NCBI RefSeq assembly: GCF_000517405.1
Contig: NZ_CP006568.1
Location: 1,302,001-1,366,000, forward strand
Reading direction: 5' to 3'
Length of the DNA: 64,000 nt
DNA from: Candidatus Sodalis pierantonius str. SOPE
Lineage (GTDB): Bacteria > Pseudomonadota > Gammaproteobacteria > Enterobacterales > Enterobacteriaceae
The notes under the pieces were generated by a model that saw only the letters and a list, made by a program, of their open reading frames with translations, had not been told where the DNA came from and ran no database searches. This document shows, piece by piece, positions 44,859 through 53,583 of this stretch (its first letter is position 1; each line of letters starts with the position of its first letter). The translations under genes and the position numbers were made by a program.

Positions 44859-44975
44859 TGCTGGTTCCGGTCACATCCGATCACTGATTCCGATTTCACC
44901 CGATCACTAATTCTGATTTCATCCGATCACTGATTCCGGTCGCCCGATCAGCGATTCCGATTCTGTCCGATCGCT
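44859..44975 (+). repeat. IS21 left-end multiple terminal repeats
   Basis: The block CCGATCA(C/G) with TGATTCCG/TAATTCTG spacers recurs about five times between 44859 and 44975, with similar blocks at the right end. Such repeated ends are the transposase-binding sites of IS21-type elements. Confidence 0.8.
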
Positions 44976-45026
44976 CATCTTCTGTTCCGCCATACTCTGG
45001 AGACTTTTAGCTTCCGGGGGCATGGC

Positions 45027-46577
45027 ATGGCACGTAAAAAGAAGAAAGCGATAACGGAAATGTGCATCTATATTAATGTATTACGTATGAAATTCGAGCA
45101 GCGTCGCTCGAATCGCACTATCGCAGCAGCGCTCGGCATAGGCTGTACTACCGTGCACGATATCCTCGGCCGATTCACGGTAGCTAACCTGGTCTGGCCA
45201 TTGCCGGCGGAACTGTCCCCCGTCGACCTCGACCGCCTGCTCTATCCCGGCAAATCCGGAAAAGTTATCAATACCTTACCCAGCTGGCTTGATATCGATA
45301 CCGAGTTAAGCCGCAAGGGCATGACCAAGCAGCTGCTCTGGATGGAATATCAGTCCGCCGTGGGCGGTGATGCCCTCGGTTACTCACAGTTTTGTGCACT
45401 GTTCCGTGACTGGAAAAAGAAGCAGCGGCGTTCCATGCGCATGGAGCACAAGGCTGGCGAAAAGCTCTTCATCGACTTCTGTGGCCCCACCGTACCTATC
45501 GTCAACCCTGCGACCGGTAGCGTACGCCAAGTCGCTATCTTCGTCGCTGCCATGGGCGTGTCAGGTTATGCGTATATCGAAGCCTGCGAAGGCCAGGACA
45601 TGGCATCGTGGCTCAACGCCAATAGCCGCTGCCTGCATTTCATGGGTGGGGTTCCGGAGCTGATGATACCTGATAATCTGCGCAGCGCTGTCAGCACCCC
45701 TGACCGCTATGAGCCGGTCATAAACCAGAGCTACCAGGCGCTGGCAAATCACTATGAGACAGTGGTGCTACCGGCGCGCCCGAGAAAACTGAAAGACAAG
45801 GCGAAGGCAGAATCAACTGTGCAGCTGGTAGAACGCTGGGTTTTGGCCCGGTTGCGTAAACGTAGGTTCTACTCGCTGGCCGAACTCAACCAGGTGATAC
45901 GAGAACTCAATCATGAGTTGAATCTGCGCCCGATGCGTCATTATGGCGGACAAAGTCGCCTTGAACGCTTCGAGCAGCTGGACAAACCGGCTCTTGGGCC
46001 TCTACCGCCCACACAATGGGAATACAGTGAGTATTTCGTTGCCCGAGTGGGACCTGATTACCACATAGACTACGGCAAAAACTGGTACTCGGTGCCGCAT
46101 CCGCTGGTTGGCGAGCGCGTTGACGTCATCGCCACCCAACGGCTGGTGCAAATCCACCATAAGGGCGTCTGCGTGGCTACGCACCCTCGCAGCGATAACG
46201 CCTATAGGCACACGACTCAGGCGGCGCACATGCCGGCTAACCATAAGGGGCAGAGTCAGTGGACGCCGGAAAGGCTGTGCAGTTGGGCGCTGTCGGTGGG
46301 TGTGTGCACACTGAAAGTGGTCGAGTCCATCCAAAAGAGCAAAGCCCATCCAGAGCAGGCTTACCGCTCCGTGCTGGGGCTACTCAATCTGCAACGGCGC
46401 TATGAGACGACGCGACTGGAGAAGGCCTGCGCGCTGGCGTTGGAGAAAGGGTGCATTAACCGCTCTTTCATAGCCAACGTATTGAAACACGGTCGTGAAA
46501 GTGAGGTCACCCAGGACGGAGCCTGCGTATCAATGCTGGTTCACGAAAACCTCCGAGGTCCGGACAGTTATCACTAA
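45027..46577 (+). CDS. istA: IS21 transposase IstA
   Basis: 516 residues: an N-terminal helix-turn-helix (SNRTIAAALGIGCTTVHDIL), then an integrase-type DDE core with candidate residues in FIDFCGPTVPI, PDNLRSAV and KAESTVQLVERW, and a C-terminal end-binding region. It is 11 bases before istB, as in other IS21 elements. Confidence 0.95.
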   Translation: MARKKKKAITEMCIYINVLRMKFEQRRSNRTIAAALGIGCTTVHDILGRFTVANLVWPLPAELSPVDLDRLLYPGKSGKVINTLPSWLDIDTELSRKGMTKQLLWMEYQSAVGGDALGYSQFCALFRDWKKKQRRSMRMEHKAGEKLFIDFCGPTVPIVNPATGSVRQVAIFVAAMGVSGYAYIEACEGQDMASWLNANSRCLHFMGGVPELMIPDNLRSAVSTPDRYEPVINQSYQALANHYETVVLPARPRKLKDKAKAESTVQLVERWVLARLRKRRFYSLAELNQVIRELNHELNLRPMRHYGGQSRLERFEQLDKPALGPLPPTQWEYSEYFVARVGPDYHIDYGKNWYSVPHPLVGERVDVIATQRLVQIHHKGVCVATHPRSDNAYRHTTQAAHMPANHKGQSQWTPERLCSWALSVGVCTLKVVESIQKSKAHPEQAYRSVLGLLNLQRRYETTRLEKACALALEKGCINRSFIANVLKHGRESEVTQDGACVSMLVHENLRGPDSYH

Positions 46578-46588
46578 GGAGAATAAAT

Positions 46589-47338
46589 ATGGATACACTG
46601 TTAATGGCTCTGCGAGAGCTGAAGTTGTCGGCAATGGTCCAGGCGTTGGAGACGCAACGCGAACTCCCGGGAAGTTATGGGGAGCTGGGGTTCGAGGAGC
46701 GGTTGTCGCTGATGGTAGAAGCGGAAAATTTGCATAGAAAAAACAACCACATATGCCGTATGCGACGGCAATCGCAAATGCGCTTGCAGGCAAAACCGGA
46801 AGATATCCGTTATATCCCTAGCCGAGGAGTGACACCGGAACAGATGCGAGATCTGCTAGGGGAACAATATCTGAAATATCAGAAAAGCATACTCATCACG
46901 GGGCCGACAGGTACGGGCAAAACCTGGCTCAGTTGTGCGCTTGGTGAGCAGGTATGCCGGCAGCAATATAGCGTGCGTTACTGGCGAGTGGGTCGGTTGC
47001 TGGCCCATCTTCACCAGTGTCAGGTAGACGGGACCTATCTAAAACAGCTTAAGCAGTTAGAAAAAATAGAGTTACTGATCTTGGATGACGTGGGCCTAGA
47101 ATCAATAAGTCCGATGCAGGCAACGATGCTGTTGGAGGTGATGGAAGATCGCTACGACAAAAGCAGCAGCATCCTGATCAGTCAACTGCCGGTGAAAAAA
47201 TGGTATGGACTGATAGAAAACCCCACGACAGCTGACGCGTTACTCGATCGGTTAGTACACCCCAGCTATAGACTGGAACTTAAAGGCGAATCACTACGCA
47301 AAGAGCAAGGAGTAGCCAGCACAGGAAAAATAGACTAA
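46589..47338 (+). CDS. istB: IS21 helper ATPase IstB
   Basis: 249-residue AAA+ ATPase with Walker A GPTGTGKT (near 105-112) and Walker B ELLILDDVG. It assists IstA in target choice. Open; the last third is duplicated as the fragment at 14420-14668. Confidence 0.95.
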   Translation: MDTLLMALRELKLSAMVQALETQRELPGSYGELGFEERLSLMVEAENLHRKNNHICRMRRQSQMRLQAKPEDIRYIPSRGVTPEQMRDLLGEQYLKYQKSILITGPTGTGKTWLSCALGEQVCRQQYSVRYWRVGRLLAHLHQCQVDGTYLKQLKQLEKIELLILDDVGLESISPMQATMLLEVMEDRYDKSSSILISQLPVKKWYGLIENPTTADALLDRLVHPSYRLELKGESLRKEQGVASTGKID

Positions 47339-47386
47339 ACCCGAGTCAGAAGATGAGCGAACACGTGATCGAATATCACTGGAATG

Positions 47387-48701
47387 GACCCTGTACACGA
47401 TTCTGTGTAAATGCCTTTTCTCAGAAGTGACCGTCCAGGCGGTCACCGAACTCGATAATAAAGCGGCTCATTGCCATGCGCCAGTCCCTCAAAGGCATTG
47501 TCCATTTCTGCGAGGCCGCCTGTATCGCCAGCCACACCACCTTTTTCACTGCGTCGTCGGTCGGGAACACCTTGCGCTTTTTGATGGCATGCCGGATCAC
47601 GCTGTTTAACGACTCGATGGCGTTGATCGTGTAGATCACCTTGCGGATGTCCGTTGGGTAGGCAAAGAACGTGGCCAGATTGGCCCAGTTTGCCTGCCAG
47701 CTTCGACTTATTTGCGGGTAGCGGATGTCCCAGGCACTGGAGAACGCTTCCAGCGCCTGCAAGCCGGCTTCTTCCGTAGGGGCCTGATAGATAGCTTTCA
47801 GGTCGCGGGTGACGGCCTTGTAGTCCTTCCAGGAGACGAACCACAGGCTGTTGCGCACCATATGCACGATACACAGCTGGAGCCGCGCCTCCGGATACAC
47901 CGCGTTAATAGCGTCAGGGAAACCTTTCAGCCCGTCTACGCAGGCGATAAGGATATCGTTCAGGCCGCGGTTTTTCAGCTCTGTCAGCACGTTCAGCCAG
48001 AACTTTGCGCCTTCATTTTCGGCCAGCCACATACCTAGCAACTCTTTCTGGCCTTCGATGTTGATGCCCAGCGCCAGGAACACAGATTTGTTGATGATGC
48101 GGCTGTCCTGCCGGACTTTTAGAACGATACAGTCAAGATAAACAATGGGATAGACTGCATCCAAAGGCCGGTTTTGCCATTCGACAACCTGCTCCATGAC
48201 CGCATCGGTGACCTTTGAGACCAGCGCCGGCGAGACATCGGCGTCATACAGCTCTTTGAACGCGGCGGCGATCTCGCGGGTGGTCATCCCTTTGGCGTAC
48301 AACGATAAAATCTGGTTATCCATCCCGGTAATCCGGGTCTGGTTCTTCTTCACCAGTTGCGGTTCAAAGGAACCGTCACGATCGCGCGGAGTACGCAGCG
48401 CCAGCGGGCCATCGCCAGTGGTAACGGTTTTTGTGGAATAGCCGTTGCGGGCGTTGGTCCCCGGTTTAGGCTGATTTTTATCGTAGCCGAGGTGATGGGT
48501 CATTTCGGCGTTGAGAGCTGCTTCGACGCTGATTTTTTTCAGCAGCCGATCGAAGTGACTGAGATCTTCAGGGGTTTTGAGATTTTTGGCCAGTTCGTTA
48601 GCCAGAACCTGCAACTGTTTTTCGTCCATAAATTAACCTGTTTTTGATGTTGGATTGAACATATCAAAATCAGGCAAATACACAAATTTCTAAACAGGCT
48701 T
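47387..48701 (-). mobile_element. IS256-family element, copy 4, nested in IS21
   Basis: 1315 bp, inserted in the IS21 right end with a perfect 8-bp duplication CTGGAATG (47379-47386 and 48702-48709). Its right-hand variant end GACCCTGTACACGATTC is shared only with copy 1, so these two copies are closely related. Confidence 0.96.
47421..48629 (-). CDS. IS256-family transposase
   Basis: 402 residues, open. Differences from copy 1 include LWFVS for LRFVS and IYTINAIESL for IYTTNAIESL. Presumably functional. Confidence 0.94.
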   Translation of the reverse strand: MDEKQLQVLANELAKNLKTPEDLSHFDRLLKKISVEAALNAEMTHHLGYDKNQPKPGTNARNGYSTKTVTTGDGPLALRTPRDRDGSFEPQLVKKNQTRITGMDNQILSLYAKGMTTREIAAAFKELYDADVSPALVSKVTDAVMEQVVEWQNRPLDAVYPIVYLDCIVLKVRQDSRIINKSVFLALGINIEGQKELLGMWLAENEGAKFWLNVLTELKNRGLNDILIACVDGLKGFPDAINAVYPEARLQLCIVHMVRNSLWFVSWKDYKAVTRDLKAIYQAPTEEAGLQALEAFSSAWDIRYPQISRSWQANWANLATFFAYPTDIRKVIYTINAIESLNSVIRHAIKKRKVFPTDDAVKKVVWLAIQAASQKWTMPLRDWRMAMSRFIIEFGDRLDGHF

Positions 48702-48825
48702 CTGGAATGGGTGATCGGAAAATATCGGAATAACTGATCGGATGTCGCCGGAACAGCTGATCGGATACGTCGGAATCTGCACTATCCCGCCCTCATTAAA
48801 ATAATGCCCAGGTAGGCAAGGATTT

Positions 48826-49335
48826 TTATCGTTTTTTTATTGCAATGCTGTGGTCGTGTTCGCACGCGTCAGGATGCTCACAGGCCTGCACTTCAGCACA
48901 CTGCGGACAGAAACCGTGCGCTTCTACCACGTTATGGGAGAGGGTAAAGCCGGCGACGGCCGCCATACGCTGTAATATGTCTTCAATGCCCTGCGTGGTT
49001 TGTTCAGTGACCAAGCCACAGCGGTCGCAAATGAAAAAAGCGGAGGTATGGAACGGTTCGGCAAAATGATGGCACAGCACAAAGCTGTTGGTGGATTCAA
49101 CGCGGTGAACAAAACCTTGCTCTAGGAGAAAATCCAGGGCACGGTAAACGGTTGGTGGTTTTGCCTGCGGCTCAGACTGACGTAATAAATCCAGCAAATC
49201 ATAAGCACTTATCGCACCGTTTTGCTGCGACATCAGGCGCAGTACCTCCAGCCGCTGCGGCGTCAGGCGGACATTGCGCTGCTCGCACAATTGTTCGGCC
49301 TGGCTGAGAAGTGGGTTTTCAGTGGTGGTTTTCAT
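48826..49335 (-). CDS. zur: Zinc uptake regulator Zur
   Basis: Zur is a Fur-family repressor of zinc uptake genes. 169 residues: a winged helix (RLTPQRLEVLRLMSQQNGAISAYDLLDLL and PPTVYRALDFLLEQG) and a dimer domain with structural zinc cysteines in CDRCG and CPQC, plus a His/Asp-rich tail. It is the first gene of the E. coli 92-min-type block; lexA, dinF and yjbJ, expected on its other side, are replaced by IS21. Intact. Confidence 0.96.
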   Translation of the reverse strand: MKTTTENPLLSQAEQLCEQRNVRLTPQRLEVLRLMSQQNGAISAYDLLDLLRQSEPQAKPPTVYRALDFLLEQGFVHRVESTNSFVLCHHFAEPFHTSAFFICDRCGLVTEQTTQGIEDILQRMAAVAGFTLSHNVVEAHGFCPQCAEVQACEHPDACEHDHSIAIKKR

Positions 49336-49404
49336 GATGCTTCCCGGTTACGGTTTCTCTAGTCATATTACCACGAAGGCGCCAAAACCACGACTAAAGG
49401 TGCC

Positions 49405-50034
49405 TCAACCGTTGTATTGGCGGGCATACAGATCATCGGTGACGCTGCCGGCGACCTGCAAAATATAATAGATAATCAATTTATTATCGGCATTTATTTT
49501 GCGTTTAATATTGATCTTATGTGACGACAGCGTTTTATCTTTAATATTCAAATGGGCGCAAATTGCTTTAGTGTTCTCACCAGCCATCCACATGGCCAGA
49601 ATTTGCTTTTTGGTTTTACTGAATCGCAGTGGTGCGCAGCGTTTTGCTCTGCTGGCGATCGGAGATTTTTCTTGTCCAGCGAAATGGCGGAATAGCTGTG
49701 TAAATCCGTCAACGGCAAGAAATTTGGAGGTCACGATAACATTACTTTTAAGTGGGACAACGGCGTTATAGACAATGTTTTCATTACCAATAAAAATCAG
49801 AAAAAAAGTGTGGGGCAGTCGTTCAATTACTGTCTTTAAAATGTGGTCGTCATCTTTTGAATGCATATAGCGCTGACTGATTATGACAATGTCAGGGATA
49901 ATTTTATGGCAAAGAATCTCCAATTTCAGAACATCATTAAGGGCATAGATATTTCCTCTCACGCCACTATCAGTTAGCAATGACCGCATTGCACTACGGG
50001 TAAATACACAATGATCAAGGATAAAGGCTGTCAT
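49405..50034 (-). CDS. LuxR/RcsA-type HTH regulator
   Basis: 209 residues. The N-terminal half resembles a degenerate receiver domain as in RcsA or BglJ (FILDHCVFTRSAMRSLLTD, then PDIVIISQRYM). The C-terminal LuxR-type helix-turn-helix is at about 140-195 (FSKTKKQILAMWMAGENTKA and DKTLSSHKINIKRKI). No phosphorylation Asp can be assigned with confidence. Co-oriented with zur, 69 bases upstream. Not found at this place in E. coli. Target unknown. Confidence 0.8.
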   Translation of the reverse strand: MTAFILDHCVFTRSAMRSLLTDSGVRGNIYALNDVLKLEILCHKIIPDIVIISQRYMHSKDDDHILKTVIERLPHTFFLIFIGNENIVYNAVVPLKSNVIVTSKFLAVDGFTQLFRHFAGQEKSPIASRAKRCAPLRFSKTKKQILAMWMAGENTKAICAHLNIKDKTLSSHKINIKRKINADNKLIIYYILQVAGSVTDDLYARQYNG

Positions 50035-50888
50035 ATTGCTCAGTCTGGTAGCTTTTTCACCATCGGGAAAAAGAGATTATTATTTGGCTAACATATCAGG
50101 CCTCAGAACTACGCGTGTTGCCGCCGATTTCGGGGCGGCGCAGGCCGGTGCTATGAGTCGGCCGTTAATAGCAGTAAAATGACCTACCAATACTACGCAG
50201 TTGTTCACGATTGCATGCGTAGCGCTGGTCCTTTGCCTTGGGCAACGCCGGCACGCATTTTCAATGCCCAGCTTTCTTTTGATAGAACAGACGCGGCCTT
50301 TTGTAAATCCACCCTCCGGGTATTGGGACGCAATGTGGGCAATTTGGGGCAAAATGATCGCATCAGCTCCTGATTGAGGTTATCTAAGTATATGTACGTA
50401 TGCCACGCCGGCCGGGACGGTAAACGACTGCGGCGCCCATCGTGCCATAGCCTTAAGCCGCACAGCCTGATAGGCCGTTGACTCCCCTTTCCATGATTAT
50501 AGGGATTAATAAAAGACGCAAAATGCCTATCCGCTACATAACAAGTTAACCGGCTTCGTTGTTTACTGCCGATATGCCGCCGATTTATATGCATACGCAA
50601 CCGGCATCTGTTGGAAACGGCGATAACAGGATATAGAGGTAAAATCGTGTCATCCTGCGGTCAAGCAATACGGAGAGTGGTTTAACAACCCATAGGCAAG
50701 AGGGGCGCCAACGTGTTTCGGTCGGAGTTCTGTTTGAACTTCTCTACCGCGCGCCCTGATGGAAGCGGCGTTTGACTTTTATCAGGGGCCACCGGCAACT
50801 GCTTTTCTATGCTAGAATCTCCCCGAAGAATTCCCTGTCGGTTCCCTTTGTTCCCGTGCCGCGTGGGTAGCCGATTGCCAGAACAGAC
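50035..50888. other. Spacer between the LuxR gene and dusA
   Basis: 850 bases. Short readings occur on both strands but none shows a family motif or a convincing ribosome site. It holds the upstream regions of two divergent genes. yjbL and yjbM, expected here from E. coli, are not recognisable. Confidence 0.5.
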
Positions 50889-51929
50889 ATGAAAATATCA
50901 ACCATGCTTGAAAACCGCCCTAATCAAAACGTTCAGCCGTCCATGATGACCTCGGCCGGTTTGGTATCGACCGCGCCCGGCCGGTTCAGTGTTGCGCCGA
51001 TGCTCGATTGGACCGATCGTCATTGCCGTTTTTTTCTACGCCAGTTGAGCCGCCGTGCGCTGCTGTACACCGAAATGGTAACCACCGGCGCTCTGTTGCA
51101 CGGTAAAGGCGATTATCTGGCCTATAACGACGCGGAACATCCCTTGGCGCTGCAACTGGGCGGAAGTGAACCGGATGCGCTAGCGCGTTGCGCGAAAATG
51201 GCACAGGCGCGAGGCTATGATGAAATCAATCTCAACGTGGGTTGCCCCTCCGATCGCGTGCAGAACGGCCGTTTCGGCGCCTGTTTGATGGCCGAGAAAG
51301 ACCGGGTGGCGGCGTGTATCGCCGCCATGCGCGAAGCGGTATCGTTGCCGATAACGGTAAAAACCCGCATCGGTATCGACGAGCAGGACAGCTACACGTT
51401 CCTCTGTGAGTTCATCGATACCGTTGCCGCTCGCGGCGGCTGCCAGACCTTCATCATTCATGCCCGCAAAGCCTGGCTTAGCGGCTTGAGTCCCAAAGAA
51501 AATCGCGAAATTCCACCGCTGGATTACGACCGGGTGTATCAGCTAAAGCGGGATTTCCCGTCGCTTCGGCTCATGATCAACGGCGGAATCACCACCCTGC
51601 ATGATACCCGGGAACATTTGCAGAGGCTTGATGGGGTCATGATGGGCCGCGAAGCCTACCAGAACCCGGGCATCCTGGCCCGGGTTGACAGCGAGCTGTT
51701 CGGCGAGGCGAATCCCCTGCCGAATCAGGCGGCGGTGATTGACGCGATGTTGCCTTATATAGAGCGGGAGCTGTCTTGCGGCACGGCCCTTGGCCACATT
51801 ACCCGCCACATGCTCGGGCTGTTTCAAGGAATGCCGGGCGCCCGGCAGTGGCGCCGCTATTTAAGCGAACACGCCCACCGCCCAGGCGCCGAGGTGTTGA
51901 TTAAAGCGCTATCCTGCGTCCAGCATTAA
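50889..51929 (+). CDS. dusA: tRNA-dihydrouridine synthase A
   Basis: DusA reduces U20 and U20a of tRNA using FMN and NADPH. 346 residues: TIM barrel starting FSVAPMLDWTDRHCRFFLR, with the catalytic Cys at about 119 in NLNVGCPSDRVQ, the KTRIGIDEQDSY segment, FIIHARKAWL and GHITRHMLGLFQG. The first 30 residues are not conserved, so the true start could be a later Met (for example MLENRP or MMTSAG). It overlaps the convergent PAS-LuxR gene by 21 bases. Intact. Confidence 0.95.
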   Translation: MKISTMLENRPNQNVQPSMMTSAGLVSTAPGRFSVAPMLDWTDRHCRFFLRQLSRRALLYTEMVTTGALLHGKGDYLAYNDAEHPLALQLGGSEPDALARCAKMAQARGYDEINLNVGCPSDRVQNGRFGACLMAEKDRVAACIAAMREAVSLPITVKTRIGIDEQDSYTFLCEFIDTVAARGGCQTFIIHARKAWLSGLSPKENREIPPLDYDRVYQLKRDFPSLRLMINGGITTLHDTREHLQRLDGVMMGREAYQNPGILARVDSELFGEANPLPNQAAVIDAMLPYIERELSCGTALGHITRHMLGLFQGMPGARQWRRYLSEHAHRPGAEVLIKALSCVQH

Positions 51930-52631
51930 TAATTGACTCAAGGGCTTTAAGAATTTTTGCGGCACATAACGGTCAAAACCGGTGTGGCGGCTGTATTCGC
52001 TAAACTGGCGCAAACAGTGTACTCCCGCTTTCTGATAGATGCCCTGGAGCTTGTTCTCCACCGTACGGTGCGAAAGACCAAGATGACGGCCAATGACTTT
52101 GCTGCTCATGTTTTGCAGGACAAAAAAGATCACGTCCAGCTCGCCCTCGGTAAAGATCGGTTCCGGCGGATAAAACAGGAAATAACCGGGGCTTTTGCCG
52201 CATAACTGCTTTTGCAGCGAGACGTCCTCGACTTTACGCGCGTGGAAAATTGAGCCAATGCACTCACGGGTGATCTGATGGTAGAGTGGATATTTATCGA
52301 AAAAATAAGGTTGAATAAGCTTTTCTCGGCCGTAACAATGGATCTCGATGGAGCAAAGGCGATCCTGCTGTTTGATGGTACAACGGTCGTGGCGTTGGAA
52401 ATGCGAGGCAAAATCCGCCACCGGTGACGGTAAATCATGATCGAAGCAGCCGGGGATGGTGAAAAGTGCTGGATTAATATTCAGCAGATCGTAATAAGCA
52501 GGGTTGGCATAAAGATAGCGTGATTCAAGGTCCTTGACGCCCCAAGGTTCACGGGACGATTCCCATAGCATTAGCAGCTGTGGTGCTATGACGCTATCCT
52601 GAGTATCGCGAGATAGACAATCGCTGTTCAT
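51909..52631 (-). CDS. LuxR-family regulator with PAS-like sensor domain
   Basis: 240 residues. The N-terminal part (about 20-130) fits a PAS-like domain (GVKDLESRYLYANPAYYDLL). The C-terminal LuxR HTH is at about 165-215 (FTEGELDVIFFVLQNMSSKV and GLSHRTVENKLQGIYQKAG). Divergently placed 0.95 kb upstream of the DUF917/hydantoinase pair, so it is a candidate regulator of that pair. Intact. Confidence 0.82.
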   Translation of the reverse strand: MNSDCLSRDTQDSVIAPQLLMLWESSREPWGVKDLESRYLYANPAYYDLLNINPALFTIPGCFDHDLPSPVADFASHFQRHDRCTIKQQDRLCSIEIHCYGREKLIQPYFFDKYPLYHQITRECIGSIFHARKVEDVSLQKQLCGKSPGYFLFYPPEPIFTEGELDVIFFVLQNMSSKVIGRHLGLSHRTVENKLQGIYQKAGVHCLRQFSEYSRHTGFDRYVPQKFLKPLSQLLMLDAG

Positions 52632-53468
52632 ATAAAGTCCTTTTGAAAAATACCGCGTGGCAATTCTATTTTTACCGCAAATGTTATTTTTGATCCAGCC
52701 TGGCTCCCTATAAATTTATGATTAACGGCTTCGTCGATATAGCCCGTCCGCCTTTCGTGTAATATTCCCTCGGCCAAGGTTATTAATGAGGTGATAATTA
52801 ATTTATTTATTTTGCTATCTGCGGGTGACTATTGTTGCGCTTATTTATGTGTTTATGGATGAGTATGTCGATGGCTCGACAAGGGTAATGTGGATAAATT
52901 GTCTTCTCGGCAAAAAAAGGGGGCGATTATATCACAGGTCATGGGCCGTTAAGGAAGCATGGCGCTGGACAAAAAATAGGTAATGGAGAGATGTCGGTGG
53001 GATAAGTCAACAAGCCGATAGCCGCGGATCCCATACAGGGGTATATCGCTGAGTAGGAAGAGGGACACAGGTCGGTAATGAGGTACGGTTTACTGTCACA
53101 AAGCGATTAATCCTACACCAAGAGATGTCGGAGAGGGGAGTAAATCGGCCAGGCGTCAAAGTATTTTGTTACCTGGCCGTGCGTTCGTTAAAAGGATAAG
53201 ACGTTAGGCCTATCGGCCGATGCAGGGTTAATTGAATATTCCGCAGGAGGCGCACCAAAAGAATAGACTTCAGGCTTCTATTCAAAGTCCAGGATCGATT
53301 ACTAATTCTGCTATTGTTTTGATCTGTTTTATTATGAATATTGCATTCATTAATCATGATATTAACTTTTTAGACCTGGATTGATTAGAAAAATTTTGTG
53401 AGGTCGAATAAATTTATGGTTTAATTTCTCTGTCTTTGAAGGGATTATCAAAGGTGGGGAATTATAAT
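52632..53468. other. AT-rich divergent regulatory spacer
   Basis: About 840 bases between the PAS-LuxR gene and the small ORF. It becomes notably AT-rich from 53260. Apart from the small ORF's ribosome site (AAGGTGGGG at about 53451-53459) I see no defined signal or gene. A lost transporter gene could have lain here. Confidence 0.45.
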
Positions 53469-53582
53469 ATGTCTAATATTGATGCTATGCTTATTATGCG
53501 TGCGCTAGTGTATATCTACGCAATGGGTTTCTTAACGGGGAATAGGGCATCAGCGCCTGTGCAGAACCAAGGGAGGTGGTGA
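53469..53582 (+). CDS. Small hydrophobic ORF (37 codons) before the DUF917 gene
   Basis: Reads MSNIDAMLIMRALVYIYAMG, then FLTGNRASAPVQNQGRW. It has AGGTGGGG upstream, and its TGA is one base before the next ATG (53584), so the two would be coupled. The central stretch could span a membrane or be a signal anchor. It may be a genuine small protein, a leader peptide, or the 3' stub of a deleted permease such as those often found beside DUF917/hydantoinase genes. No family recognised. Confidence 0.45.
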   Translation: MSNIDAMLIMRALVYIYAMGFLTGNRASAPVQNQGRW

Positions 53583-53583
53583 G

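Larger units (their letters stand above)
44859..48781 (+). mobile_element. Complete IS21-family element, carrying a nested IS256
   Basis: The left end TGCTGGTTCCGGTCACATCC (44859) and right end GGATACGTCGGAATCTGCA (48781) form the TG...CA termini with an imperfect inverted repeat. istA and istB are both open. An IS256 (47387-48701) sits 80 bases before the right end. Flanking bases (CACTGC and CTATCC) do not form a duplication, which suggests recombination after insertion. Confidence 0.93.

Noticed and set aside
50035..50888. Coding genes in the spacer before dusA
   Set aside because: Frames of up to 131 codons lack ribosome sites and recognisable motifs, and their composition looks like non-coding DNA.
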